Source: Prostheceraeus crozeri
Lineage: Eukaryota > Platyhelminthes > Polycladida > Euryleptidae
DNA: 64,000 nucleotides
Assembly (NCBI GenBank): GCA_907163375.1
Contig: CAJQUW010005589.1
Coordinates: 1-64,000, forward strand
Reading direction: 5' to 3'
Shown in pieces: positions 13,050 to 25,349 of this stretch. Both the position numbers and the translations under genes were made by a program. The notes below the pieces were generated by a model, which was not told where the DNA came from, ran no database searches, and saw only the letters and a program-made list of their open reading frames with translations. The first letter of the stretch is position 1. Each line of letters begins with the position of its first letter.

Positions 13050-13770
13050 TCAGATTTGTAGAATGATTGTATTTCAGAAAGTACATCTTGAATTAGAAAT
13101 GCAGAAAATAAATTTCAGACCTCGTTTCTTATCTTTCAGAAACGTAAAAGGTTTATTTTCAGAAATATGATATGAATTTCTGGAAGTAATTGCTGCATTT
13201 CAGAAAGGTAAAATGAATCTCAGGAAGTGTCACTTCAATTTTTGGAGTTGATAACATTATTTCAGAAATGTGACTTGTATTTCAGAGAGTGTAATTTGTA
13301 TTTCAAAATGCACAAGATGTATTAAGGAAAGAGTTACCTCAATTTCAATCATGTAAAAACAGTTTCAGAAAGTACTTCATGTATTTCAAAACCGAGTATT
13401 GGACTTCAGAAAGTGTTGATTATATTTCAGAAAATGTAACATGTATCTCAGTAGCATCAAATCAAATCAAGAAACTATAGTTCCTTATACTCAGATGATA
13501 TCAGATGCATTTCAGAGACGTTGAATGGATTTCATAATTATATATTGTACCGGTATATTAATTTCATAATGTGTATTGTTCATTCCAGATTTGCAATATG
13601 TAAGCAGGATGTAAGTTTACTACTTTATTTTCAGAAGCAAGACGTGTGTTTCCTAATGCATAATTTACATTTCGGTCTCATAAAATATTTTTCAGAAGTT
13701 TGACATATATTTAAGAGCAAAATGTATTTCAGAATGTGTAGAATGATTTCAAGAAAGGGCAAAATGTATT
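13050..13770. repeat. Degenerate TATTTCAGAAAGTGTA-type array
   Basis: Variants of ATTTCAGAAAGTGTAA recur roughly every 25-40 bases across 700 bp, with many substitutions. The array lies in the centre of the foldback element. The repeated TTTCAG resembles 3' splice sites, but this is probably fortuitous. Confidence 0.6.
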
Positions 13771-14099
13771 AGGCACTAGGTTCAACCTGCAACCCGCTCA
13801 GCTAATCCAGCCATTGTGGGCGGACTTTGGGGTGTCTGTCAGAGGCCTCACCATTAAAAATGTCTGTTATTGCTGATCTCAGATTCCTGGGATCATAAGG
13901 AACAATGTGGCATTAGTTTCAACCTGTACCCCTCTCAGCTGATCTAGCGTGTTTTTGGGGTCCTTTTTATGCCCCCGTGACCACACCCACCAACGCCGAC
14001 GCGGCAGACGTTCAGTTTCTAGAGTGGGGAAGCATGCTGAACATCACTATATGAATGAAAATTGGTACCCCTTTCAGCTACGATGGACCCTCTGGGCTC

Positions 14100-14255
14100 C
14101 CGCTCCAATAGAGGGACCGATAATTCTCATTCCTTATTTGTTGACGGTGCACTCGAACTCTTGCATGCAAGTCATCTCCTGTTTGGCCGATGTAAGTGGC
14201 TCTACTTCCTGCACATTGCAGGGCATAAATTATGTTTCTAGAATTAGAAGGTTAC
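14100..14255 (-). pseudogene. Penelope-like GIY-YIG endonuclease remnant
   Basis: On the minus strand a short stretch reads IIYALQCAGSRATYIGQTGD and continues with LHARVRVHRQQ. This matches the start of the GIY-YIG endonuclease that ends Penelope-like retroelement proteins: a Cys-containing beta strand, then TYIGQT, then an Arg- and His-rich helix. The fragment is about 50 codons, with no reverse transcriptase beside it. Its sequence differs clearly from the Penelope pair at 22-25 kb, so it is a separate family. It abuts the foldback element's right arm. Confidence 0.6.
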
Positions 14256-16555
14256 ACCACGAGAGATAACACGAGCACGAAGCGCGAGTTTAATCGAGAG
14301 TGGTGTAGCCGAATTGTCGCCACCACATGATTAGATTGTTTTAGAGTGTCACTTAGCTGTCTATTCTATCTATTCTATTGCTTCTATTCCTTCAGTCATT
14401 GCTGACGATTACCGATTCAAGAACACTAAGGGATACTAATGTCGTATCTGAGAAATAGACGAGCTCTTGAATACTGAGATTGGACAGATTGGATACAGCC
14501 ATTGGACAGAGTAGTTTGTTGAAGTGCAAGACACATTCGTGAGACAACCACGAAAGAAGACAGAAGGAATTCCTTTTCGTGTACAGTCTACTCTTTCTCG
14601 TGTTGGTCAACTTTATCGAATGAGTCTGTTTCTCTGCCACTGCTAATGTCTATATGTGCCACCGGTGTTCTCCATAGGTCTTAGCTTCCAGTCGGAAAAA
14701 GAAGCGAGAATTTCATTTTCCTATAAGAAATGAAAACCAGATATTAGCTTCCGACTAGGAAACTGAGAGCCGTGACATATACACGAGACTCAGTTTCTGT
14801 GGATTGTTCTTATTATGCATGATTTGCTTCTCAAGAAGGTAGGAAATTGTACTAAAAATAGGAAAACAAGACGTGGGTATTTGATATAAGACATTGATAT
14901 CTGATACAAACGTGTAAAAGTGCTCTCATGAAATTTTACTCGATCAGAAAATAAAACCGTGGGAAACTGAGATTCACACTCAAAACTTGGGGTTTTATTT
15001 TCCTGTCGGAAACTCTCATCAAGATTACATTTCCGATCGGAAAATGGAATACAGGGAGAGCAAGGACTGTAGCACCAGCACCACTGCATGAATAATGCGC
15101 ATATTCGTAGAATAAAATAACTCATCAAAAGACTGTCATTGCAGACCATGCGGGTGGCGCCGACCTAGCCGAATCGGATGATCGCTCCAAAATTTTCGAC
15201 TAAAGATCGCTCTAAAGATTCGGTTACCGGATTTAGAAATGAAGTTCCGAATATTCGGATAGTCAGAATTTGTAGTCCGATCGCAGAATCCATAATATAT
15301 CTCCGAGAATACTTATTGCCCTTCAATATGTTTCACATATCATCTTTCCGTTTGTCCATATTTTGCTTTCCAGAGAGAACAATTCCTCTAACTTCATAGA
15401 TTAAAAGTTTGCACCTATAGAGTACAAATTCGCCACTCTAAGTACACTTCAAGAGTTCTTGATTATTGGAGTCACATACGATTTATCATTCCTGGCAATC
15501 ATGCCAGTGGCCTGGAAGTGAGATGAGTCGAAAAGAACTGCAAAATATCATCAAAAATATGACATATGTCATCAACTGCTAAAACCAAATCTTGCGGAAA
15601 ACTGACTGCGACATTAAATGAATACAAATGTTGGGGGGGGGATGTGTACTTCAAAAATCATTAGTGACTCTAGCCATAGGTTCGAACTTTGCAATCCTCA
15701 GGTTGCGAACAGGCAATTGGAAAACATATACAGATGAGATGCAGACGAACTATAAGGAAATCAATGGCAATCAATAATTCAGAAATTGTCTTGCTAGTCG
15801 AGGTTTGACTAGAGACCAGAAATATAAGAAAATTAAAGAATTAATAATAATAAAGAAAAATCCAAAATAATATTAGAAATTTATATAATACTGATCGAAA
15901 ATGGCAGAGCAATTCAACTTACAACAAAAGCTGATCACAACTGCCGATTATCCAACACTCATACAGAGATTGGCAGAAATTGACTGCATTTTTTTCTCTC
16001 TTCTATCAATTAATTAAGATAGATATTCGTAAACAATCAATTAATTGTGATTGAGATTTCATGTCATTTTTGAAATTGTAATTACCAACCAAATCAATGA
16101 ATTAATATCGGAATGGCTGAGCAATCTATTAATAGACACCAATCAATTTTTGATAATTCCTGCTGATTTGATAAGTTGACGATGACGTACATCTACTGCA
16201 ATTACTGAGCAATCAATTATTTCACCTTTATTAATTAAAATTCATGCATTTTGCTATAATTCCTGCTCACACCTCTCAGTGAAGCTTGATAAAGGAATTG
16301 TTGATGGTAGAGATGCGATGGATAAAGGCACAGTTTGAAATGACATAAACGATGTAGTGTAAAATTCTCAAAAAGGCGCAGTTGACGAAACGGCCGAAGC
16401 TTCAGATGAAAGACGAAGATAGACGTTGAAAACAAAATTCAATTGAATTACACAAAACGATGAAAAGTTAGTGGAGAAACATACAAAAAACGAAAATTAT
16501 CCACATTATCTTTGAGAAGATTTTAGATTTAATTTTGCACAAATTTCTGTTGCAG
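14256..16555. other. No recognisable gene
   Basis: AT-rich sequence. A TTCCGAYCGGAAA-like word recurs between 14690 and 15050. I see no gene or RNA. The part nearest 16555 is presumably intron or 5' flank of the choline-transporter gene. Confidence 0.45.
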
Positions 16556-16578
16556 ACTGAGTGAATATATTCTTCAAA

Positions 16579-16750
16579 ATGATCAACTTTCCTGGACTTA
16601 TTTCAATAATTGTTTTCTATCTCCTTATTCTTGGAATCGGACTATGGGCAGCCAGAAAGTCAAAGAAAAAGGCTGGCGTTTCTCAGACGGATGACGTCAT
16701 GTTGGCAGGAAGGAATGTCGGTGCTGTTGTTGGTGTTTTTACAATGACAG
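16579..16750 (+). CDS. First coding exon of a high-affinity choline transporter (SLC5A7/ChT-like)
   Basis: The exon encodes 57 residues starting [20 protein letters not shown] and ending [14 protein letters not shown]. This is the N-terminus and first membrane helix of SLC5A7, the sodium- and chloride-dependent choline transporter of cholinergic nerve endings; family members share a hydrophobic FYLLIL stretch, a WAA motif, a GGRDIG-like turn and FTMT just before the exon boundary. A candidate acceptor (TTCTGTTGCAG) ends at 16555, an in-frame TGA at 16558 supports ATG 16579 as the start, and a GT donor follows at 16751. The exon ends in phase 1. I could not find the next exon (TWVGGGY-type) downstream, so either the next intron extends past what I could recognise or this is a stray exon copy. 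Other SLC5 members are possible but fit less well. Confidence 0.72.
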
Positions 16751-17572
16751 GTATTCAATGCATTCATTTTATCATTCAGACTACATGCAGTGATATACTG
16801 AGTTAGCTCAAATAGTGGAAACAGTTAAATTATAACTTTTCTTTTGCTTCTAGTAATCAATTAGCTAAAATTGCGATCTTAGAAATAATTTTGTTCTTGC
16901 AATTGAAGGAATCCTATCCGCTCTTCTCAATTCAATAAGGGAATCTCAGCACAAAAGTTTCTAAGTTTCTAAGTTTCTAAACAATTTTGGTGTTTATATA
17001 TTTTACTTCCACATTAGTGATATTTTCCTGAGTAGCTCTAAAATATCAGCTTCACTATATTTAAAACTGGAATGGAGAATCACGCGGCCTAAATGGAAAT
17101 CCGCACAATCGGTACCGGTGACCTGCGTCCTTTTTAAGTATTAGAGGAATGAAATATGAGACACGATAGTCCGGTTCACAATGCTCAAAGTTTTGCTTCG
17201 TGGGATGTTTTTGCAGTGTAGTTTTAAACTACACATTTTTTGAATGCTCTCGATGCATAGAATAAAAAATTAATTATCACAGTGGTCAAGAACACTTACA
17301 TGCTTATTTTCCCGGGTGATTTAGTTACATAGAAGTTTCAATACAAAGTATTGAATACATTATCTGAATGTATCCTGCTTATAAATATTTAAAAATTCAT
17401 CTTTCCAAATGATCGCAGGCACCTATGGTGCAAATCACATACACATTTTTCTCAAACCTGTTGAAAGGCCAGAGCTTCATGATAATATGATGAATGATAG
17501 ATAACTTCGAACACTAGGCGAACTCTCGGGGAGAAATCAATCAGCAAATCAAATTTTCCATGCGTACATATA
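16751..17572. other. Presumed intron sequence
   Basis: AT-rich sequence after the exon's donor site. It contains a triple AAGTTTCT microrepeat near 16958-16980. No coding signal is visible. Confidence 0.4.
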
Positions 17573-18126
17573 CAGAGCTGGAACCGGGCCGCTTTTTTCG
17601 TCCCGGACCCGACCGGATGCATTTTTCATCAAGACCTGGGTGACAAAGTTGATCGCTTTGTGCACTATACCATCCTTAATGAAAACATCGGCTTCGTTAG
17701 TTAGATGTAATCGGCTTAAGAATCTGACCTTTGATTACATGATTGTGTATAGTAAGGCAAGTGCGCAATCTGTAGGTAAATTGATTACTGTTGAGCAGTA
17801 AGGTGAACTTTAAACATTCAATACGTAGCAAATTTTCACTTGCTTAATCTGTTGTTGATCGCTTGTCTATTACATTTAATTTGGATCTCATTTATTGCAC
17901 CGATAGCTACTCATTCTTGCAAGATAATTTTTAGGTTTATTAAAGCAGGGAAATCGAAAGCACTGAAGGCATGTATCTGAAAATGAGGTCATTAAGTTAA
18001 AGGTTAGAATAAATATTCAAACGGCTCTTTGACTAAAATTCCAGAGAAATGTCACTTGCCAATCGTCTATCGATTGTTATTTAGACCATTCGAGAGTTTA
18101 TGTTCTCAACTTTTCAATGAGCCAGT

Positions 18127-19772
18127 CCGTTTCATAAAAAGTGGATCATCCTAAAATTTGACTAAATAAAACATAAGTATGATACAGAAAGCATTTTTCA
18201 TGTTATTTCATGTCCCTAATATATTTAAATGTCCTTATATAATCTGATAAACTATGATACAGTAACGGTTCTTAAGAAGCTAACATTTTGTGGCCCTATC
18301 CTTATTGTCAATGACATTACCAATTCGTCTAGGCTTTGATTCGATGATATCGTTGATTTTTGACTGATCTAACTTTCTCCACTCTCTTTTTAACAGTGAC
18401 GTAAGTTGTGATACGCCATCTGTAGGTAGCAGTGAACGACGAACGTTACGTTTTAGAATACTCCATACATTTTCTATGGGATTCGGATCAGGAGAACGAG
18501 CTGGCCAAGATAATGTCCTAAGCCCTAATTGAGACTTGCATAAGTTGACTCGACTACTCCTGTGACACGTAGCATTATCATCCATAAATAACCAAGTCGA
18601 TGGATCACCAAGTTGATCTGTCATTTGGCCAATGTTCATTCGTAAAACATTCACATAGCGTTCAGAATTCATGGTTCCTTGGTGTATGTGAAGTTCAGAG
18701 CGGCCATTGGTCCAAATGCCAGCCCAAATCAGTAGAGTCGCACCATCTTGTACCCGGGGACGATGTAAATGTCTCGGAATTTCCTGATCAGATTTTATCT
18801 ATAATCTCAATCGACCATCACTATCCTTCAGACGGACTGATGCCTCATCAGACCAGACAACCCGATCCCATTGATTTCGCCAGTGACAATGACTCATTGC
18901 CCATCTGAGACGTCTTTTTGTATGCTGATCTGATAATTCGATCTGAGAGGGCCTCTTACAGCTCTTGAAATTCGACTCAATAAGTCTTCTACGAATAGTG
19001 GACTTAGAAATAGACGAGTCTAGTGCAGCCATTTCAGTTAACGAGAGACTTGGATCAACTTTAACAAATCTCAAAATTAGGCGGTCTCTACGTTTGGATG
19101 TTTTGCGTGGACGGCCAGAGCCCTCTTTACGACAGAGTCGAAAATCATCATTATGCCATCGATGCACATTTGTGTAAGGGACATTTAGTCGCTTGCCTGT
19201 AGCTCGCAAAGAAAATCCTAGTTCTAGCAAGGCTGACACTGCCTTTTGTGAATGCGATCTCGTTATTGTTCATTTGTGCTTTGTATTGTTTTCGACCGGT
19301 AAGAGATAGATTTCTAGCTGAAAGCAATCAGGAGTGCTGCCAACACCACCGCAACGAAATCAGGAAGCTATGGAACATGAAGTCCAGTTAATCACATGTA
19401 GCAGTTACATTATTGTTGATGAATAATGGTGCTATACTGACTCTGATTGACCGATTATCTTTATTTTTGTTTTGCTTGATAGCTTTTGGCTTGTAGAACA
19501 ACATATTACATAACAAAGGAAACAAATGTAATTTTATAAGAGTGAGGTATGATTTTGTGTAACATTGCTAAATGAAGATCAAATTATCTACTACTTTTTT
19601 ATCTATAACAGGAAAACAACTCAATATTCATGCTTGAAATTTCCAACAATGATATTAATAAGCACAACTGACATATCTTCCAAATTTCAGAGAAATTCGT
19701 TCAAGTTTGGCGGAGTTAGACAAAGTTGAAGTTAAGGCGAAGTTTAAGGGTGATCCATTTTTTATGAAACAG
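18127..19772 (-). mobile_element. Tc1/mariner-type element, degraded
   Basis: Inverted ends share TTTCATAAAAARTGGATCA: the left copy begins near 18127, the right copy ends at 19772 and is followed by TA. The left-hand TA is not preserved. The element is about 1.65 kb and encodes its transposase on the minus strand. It is nested in the hAT-like candidate. Confidence 0.75.
18280..19270 (-). pseudogene. Tc1-like DDE transposase (broken)
   Basis: Read on the minus strand, the N-terminal part (19270-18799) has the paired helix-turn-helix region (TGKRLNVPYTNVHRWH; RRRLIESNF) and the first catalytic aspartate in WSDEAS. The C-terminal part (about 18795-18280) has the second aspartate in FMDDNATCHRS and the last acidic residue in PDPNPIENVW. 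A frame change near 18795 separates the halves, so this copy is dead. About 320 residues in total is normal for the family. The second motif DDNATCH, in place of the usual DNAPxH, marks a distinct Tc1-like lineage from the copies at 48.7 and 59.2 kb. Confidence 0.8.
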
Positions 19773-20370
19773 TAGTTGACACTTTCCAATTTTAAAAACG
19801 TGTTTATATCGTTTAGAGGCGAAAAGCAACAGCTTAGTGCTTGACCGGACGTAATCCTTAATTTCCTTATCCATTCAAGATATTCCTTATCTCAGATAAG
19901 GCATGAAACTCCTTACATAGGATTTGGTCGCTTTAATTAACGGTCAATGGAAGAGGAAATTGTTCTCTTATGTAAGCAGACTGGTCGAAGAAGCTGTCCA
20001 ACTATGTTCTTTTAGATGAAATGTTATTGTTCCTGTACGATCCTTGATGCTGTACTGGCATATGCCCGCCGCAGCTTGCATAATTTCTTTAAATGAATGA
20101 GTTGACTAAAGAGTCACTTCATTTGACGGCGCGCTATCTCATAGTTGGCTAATTTATTTACGACTTATTTGTCGCATGCCGAAATTTATTTCATTTTATT
20201 GCTTAAGAATCATTTTGATAATTCATCACATGAATTGATTCAGACAACTTAAATGATCAAAACAGGAAAATATTATTAATTTTTGACATAATAAATATCG
20301 GCCCGGGTGCATGCCGAATTTTCAGGCCCGAGCACGACCCGCCCAAGGACTGGGTACGCTTCCAGCTCTG

Positions 20371-21950
20371 CATGTGCATTAACACTCTCAACGATGTTGA
20401 TGATTGAAAATAAAGCAATCTTGATGCACGATGTATTTTGTGACAGCTATCGAACCATAGAGTTCAAAATCAAGTCATTCCAATTTACATAAGACTATGC
20501 TATCTGATGTGTATATTTTCCTTGGAAACTCAAAGTACTTCGGAATTTCACGGAATATCAGATTGTGGGCATGAGTGGAAAAAAGAAAAACTTTATGTTC
20601 ATGTCGAGGATTTTATGATTTGCTATTGAATAAAGATTCGTAAAATAAACAAATGGAGGACCTTTGCTACAAGAGGCCTTTTACCCGCTTGATGCACTAC
20701 TTTCAAATGCAATTTGCTAAATATAAATCGATCAAAAGCTTACCAAGCGCCATCAAGCAATGACAACTAGGCTGAGGAAAAACTGTGGGTATCAACTGTG
20801 ACAGTTATTGTAGATGGAATAAATATTGTGAATAAGGAAACAGCGATGCCTTCCTGAAAAATCCTATTAATTCTCTCGTTCGACTTGTCCAATAAAAATA
20901 CATTTGAAAAATAAAGAAACATTCATATTTCATCATGACAGACGCTTTCCTGCTCACGATCATTGATTGGAACAATGCCATCGATCAAATGCCAAGTACA
21001 ATGAAAATGGCACATTTACTTGATGACGTATCCATAATTATTATTGATTTTCAATCATCGGGACAAATGTCCGCGTACACTGCACTATTCAAGGATGCGG
21101 AGTCGGAGTCACGGTCCCGGAGTCCAGGAGTCTCCGGCCTATAACTATACCTGAGCGACTTGTCTGGGGCGTAAGGCTTTTCATCAGTGAGCTCCTCCAC
21201 TTAAGGCTATCACGGTTTTAGGAAAGAATAATGGAAGACTGTAATGACTTGGGCTTCTGTTGTGAATATGTTATCAATGCAGGGTTTCTTCGTTGTTTAT
21301 GGTCAAGCTATGATATCTTGGTCATTTCCTATATATCAATGCGACATTGGATAAAGCTAGTCAGCTGTCAATGTAATTGATCAGTCCACAGCAGTGCACA
21401 CCAGACCCAGGTTCAAATATGTCTACAGAGCCTTATGGCAGGTTAAAAATTAAGATTGTGCAAATCAGGTATTCATTCAGCTGATGTTGCGACCATCGCT
21501 GGTTCGATCGTTAATAATTGAATGGAGTATACATATATTGTACAGACCTTATCGTAGAAGTCGACTTTTCAACTTTACAGTAAGTCATATACAGAGCAGT
21601 GAGAACAGTCTCTTATAGATTGCCCGAGTAAAACAGTTATATAATAAGCCATAAGTCACTGATAGCCTTCATTATTGCTGAAATTAGTGCATACCCGGAT
21701 TCAGAATCCTTTCAGAATGATAGAGCTTCGCATCCCTATTGCACTATTTCATCAGTGTTGTACATTGTGCATTCACATTATATTTGACCACTGCAATCAT
21801 CACCGATCTAACTGAAAGGTCTAATTTGAAAGATTTAAATTCTAGGCATGAGTAATGAGTATTCAGAAATGCTGGTAGCGAAAATTCTGAAATGCTCAGC
21901 TTTCTGTAATTCCGCTGAACCTAGAGCTTCCAGGAAAAATACGATGCAAA
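20371..21950. other. No recognisable gene
   Basis: AT-rich sequence with no coding or RNA signal I can support. A GGAGTC-repeat patch near 21098-21135 may be an isolated transposon end. Confidence 0.4.
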
Positions 21951-23973
21951 TGTACATGTATAAATACATTTTGACCACGAAATAGTCTCAGATAAATTGG
22001 AAAGATTCAATTTTGCAGTCAAGGGATAAAGCGCATGCACACTAATTAAATACATAATGCATCAAAATTATCTTGCGAAACTCTCTCGAGCAGCTTTGAG
22101 GAAGTGCATGGAAAATACGGAAGTCCATACTAAGAAAATTTATTTGGCTACTCTGAGCTCTCGCTGCCTCTTGCAAGAGTAAACGGCAGAATGAAAGTAT
22201 GCACAGCACATGGCAGTCGGATCGGTATGAACATTCATCAAAGCATGCACGGACACACAACAATAGCGCCATAGAAATCTACTGTACAATAAGAGAAAAT
22301 TGGATAAGATATTCTATGAAGGAAAATAATTTAATTTAATTTAAATTAATTTAAAGAGGAATTAAAACACAATCGCAAACGAACTCTTTTTGAGTACACA
22401 AGGGCGGAGAAGTGAGTCTGATGAGTACTGCTTCTGTAATGCGGAGCTCACTCACTGATTGGCACAGTTTCACAACTTTGAAATTGTCTTTGGAAGGACG
22501 GTGTTGACACTGTAAGTGATGCTGTGTAATAGCAGAACTGGGTGGGTTAGTGGACCTCGGTCGGTTCCTGCCGGCTTCACACCATTTTGGAACGTGTTCA
22601 GCTGCCCTCTTACCGAGGTTCCTCTCCGTCCTGCCCACGTAGGTTGCTCCGCAAGCACAATTGTAAGAATATACCAAATTTGATTGGTGAGCAGAAGGGA
22701 TCGGATCCTTGGGAGCATTGCTGCTTAACTTCTTTGTGCGGAACCATGGCTCGACTTTGATGTGAGGATATGCTCGATGGATTGCTCGGCAGATGTTTTG
22801 TGCTTCTTGAACAGATACTTCACCAATATATTGTAGACCAAAGCGTATAACTTTCTTCGGGACACTTGATACTTCAGGTTTCACTGACACCACGACACTA
22901 TGTTTGTCTATGAACCAATGTGGATACCCATTTCTCACCAAAATGGCACGAAGATAAGCCAATTCTTCATTTAGATATGGAGGAGAACAAAGCTTGCGAC
23001 TTCGGTTGAATAACCCTTTAATCAGGTTCACTTTATATCGTTTAGGACAAAACGCTTGATAATGGATGTATAACCCCGTAAATGTTGGCTTGCGGTACAC
23101 TGATGTCTGTAGACATTCATTTCGATGTAACCGGACGTCAAGGAAGTGATATCCGTCGTCTGTGGTGAAGGATAAGGCTGGGTGCATAGCGTTGAGCTCT
23201 TCCAATAATTGTGAAAGCTTCTCCCTTTGAGCAATTATGTGGATGTCATCCACATAGCGGAAAAAAGAGATAAGTGGGTTGTTTGTTGAAGACAATAAAT
23301 GTCTTTCATAGTGTCCCACGAAAATGTCCGCGAAAGAACCACTAAGGGGACTACCCATTGCCAATCCATCCTTTTGTCGGAAAAGTTGTTGATCGAAGAC
23401 AAAGTTCACATCTTTGGAGACAGCGTTGAGAAGATCCCTGAGATTATGCTCAGTGATTGGTTTATTTCCCACTTTAGGAGGTTCCATGGATCCGCGATAC
23501 CACGTGTCTCAGATAATGTCTACGGTCTCCTCGACCGGGATATTAGTAAAGAGATTATCAACGTCTGCACATACCATATCACACGATTCATCTAATTGGA
23601 TGTTACGGAATTTTGTTGCGAATTCAAAGGAGTCTATTATTGTGTGGCGTTTGAAGCGGGATAAAATAGGTCTCAAAAAACATTCGTCAATTTTACCAGC
23701 CAGTTGATCGTATGCCGAACCAGTCATGCTGAGGATAGGCCGAAATGGATAGCCTTCCTTATGTGCTTTAGGTAAACCATACATCCTCGGAATCTTCGCG
23801 ACTTTTGGAATAAGTTTACAACTGTTTTTTCGAAGTTGATGCTGCGCTTCTAAGTGTTGAAAAAGTTGATGTAAATGATGTTGCTTCGACGAGTCATTCC
23901 AGTCAATGTCTTGTCCAGTAATCTTTACAAATTTACTTCCATCGCACAATATTCTGTTCATGCGTAAGGAAGA
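21951..23973 (-). mobile_element. Penelope-like retroelement, 5'-truncated copy A
   Basis: This copy reads on the minus strand from the junction at 23973 to about 21951. It includes the reverse transcriptase, the GIY-YIG endonuclease and a 3' tail with AATTTAATTTAAATT runs near 22330. Its first 1276 bp (21951-23226) are repeated in inverted orientation as copy B. Penelope-like elements commonly integrate as tandem or inverted pairs with one truncated partner. The RT begins mid-protein, so the 5' part is missing. Confidence 0.85.
22351..23961 (-). CDS. Penelope-like reverse transcriptase with GIY-YIG endonuclease (partial)
   Basis: The protein is read right to left. Residues near 23830-23700 carry PRMYGLPKAHKEGYPFRPIL, the RT fingers region. 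FVFDQQLFRQKDGLAMGSPL at about 23400-23340 and FFRYVDDIHIIA near 23260 are the palm motifs, with YVDD as catalytic core. The C-terminal region has CACGATYVGRTERNLGKRAA at about 22650-22590, the GIY-YIG nuclease used for target nicking. It lies in two overlapping frames (23961-23509 and 23487-22351), so about one break is present. The recognisable region is about 530 residues, shorter than a whole Penelope protein, and its N-terminal part is absent. Confidence 0.85.
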
Positions 23974-25249
23974 AGGGAGAAGCTTTCACAATTATTGGAA
24001 GAGCTCAACGCTATGCACCCAGCCTTATCCTTCACCACAGACGACGGATATCACTTCCTTGACGTCCGGTTACATCGAAATGAATGTCTACAGACATCAG
24101 TGTACCGCAAGCCAACATTTACGGGGTTATACATCCATTATCAAGCGTTTTGTCCTAAACGATATAAAGTGAACCTGATTAAAGGGTTATTCAACCGAAG
24201 TCGCAAGCTTTGTTCTCCTCCATATCTAAATGAAGAATTGGCTTATCTTCGTGCCATTTTGGTGAGAAATGGGTATCCACATTGGTTCATAGACAAACAT
24301 AGTGTCGTGGTGTCAGTGAAACCTGAAGTATCAAGTGTCCCGAAGAAAGTTATACGCTTTGGTCTACAATATATTGGTGAAGTATCTGTTCAAGAAGCAC
24401 AAAACATCTGCCGAGCAATCCATCGAGCATATCCTCACATCAAAGTCGAGCCATGGTTCCGCACAAAGAAGTTAAGCAGCAATGCTCCCAAGGATCCGAT
24501 CCCTTCTGCTCACCAATCAAATTTGGTATATTCTTACAATTGTGCTTGCGGAGCAACCTACGTGGGCAGGACGGAGAGGAACCTCGGTAAGAGGGCAGCT
24601 GAACACGTTCCAAAATGGTGTGAAGCCGGCAGGAACCGACCGAGGTCCACTAACCCACCCAGTTCTGCTATTACACAGCATCACTTACAGTGTCAACACC
24701 GTCCTTCCAAAGACAATTTCAAAGTTGTGAAACTGTGCCAATCAGTGAGTGAGCTCCGCATTACAGAAGCAGTACTCATCAGACTCACTTCTCCGCCCTT
24801 GTGTACTCAAAAAGAGTTCGTTTGCGATTGTGTTTTAATTCCTCTTTAAATTAATTTAAATTAAATTAAATTATTTTCCTTCATAGAATATCTTATCCAA
24901 TTTTCTCTTATTGTACAGTAGATTTCTATGGCGCTATTGTTGTGTGTCCGTGCATGCTTTGATGAATGTTCATACCGATCCGACTGCCATGTGCTGTGCA
25001 TACTTTCATTCTGCCGTTTACTCTTGCAAGAGGCAGCGAGAGCTCAGAGTAGCCAAATAAATTTTCTTAGTATGGACTTCCGTATTTTCCATGCACTTCC
25101 TCAAAGCTGCTCGAGAGAGTTTCGCAAGATAATTTTGATGCATTATGTATTTAATTAGTGTGCATGCGCTTTATCCCTTGACTGCAAAATTGAATCTTTC
25201 CAATTTATCTGAGACTATTTCGTGGTCAAAATGTATTTATACATGTACA
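23974..25249 (+). mobile_element. Penelope-like retroelement, inverted 3' copy B
   Basis: This is an almost exact inverted duplicate of 21951-23226: each position pairs with its mate at a constant sum of 47200, so the arms have no net indels over 1276 bp. It encodes only the last 284 residues (23995-24849), from just after the catalytic YVDD to the end of the endonuclease, plus the same 3' tail. The near identity implies both copies arrived together and recently. The 747 bp between the arms belong to copy A alone. Confidence 0.85.
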
Positions 25250-25349
25250 CTCGCATCGACTTAATGCTGAGTATTTAATATTTTAATCTTATATTATGAT
25301 TTTTTTAATCTTAATATTGGTCTGTAGCCCAGGAGTTATTGTTTCTAAA

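Larger units (their letters stand above)
12023..14102. mobile_element. Foldback-type element with 0.33-kb inverted arms
   Basis: The left arm 12023-12371 and the right arm 13772-14102 are inverted copies of one another. Shared landmarks include CCACACCCACCAACGCC and the segment around CCTCTCAGCTGATCTAGC. The arms are roughly 85-90% alike and differ by a small internal indel. They bracket a left tandem array and a central TTTCAG-rich array. Long inverted arms around simple internal repeats are the hallmark of foldback-like DNA elements. No transposase is visible and I could not fix a target-site duplication. The open frames in the two arms are the same sequence read twice and are unlikely to be genes. 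Confidence 0.65.
17573..20370. mobile_element. Candidate non-autonomous hAT-like element
   Basis: CAGAGCTGGAA at 17573 is mirrored by TTCCAGCTCTG ending at 20370. Both ends are followed inward by GC-rich words of the CCCGGGYCGGGC type (17586-17620 and 20298-20345), as expected for subterminal repeats bound by hAT transposases. The flanking 8-mers (TACATATA and CATGTGCA) do not match well, so the target duplication is not confirmed. A complete Tc1-like element lies inside. No hAT transposase is seen. The ends resemble those of the element at 25350-27212. Confidence 0.4.

Noticed and set aside
11980-14269. Two similar open frames starting MFLGSFLCPRD in the foldback arms
   Set aside because: They are the same inverted-arm sequence read twice and match no known protein; the arms explain them.
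18600-19177. Plus-strand open frames inside the Tc1-like element at 18.1-19.8 kb
   Set aside because: Shadows of the minus-strand transposase.
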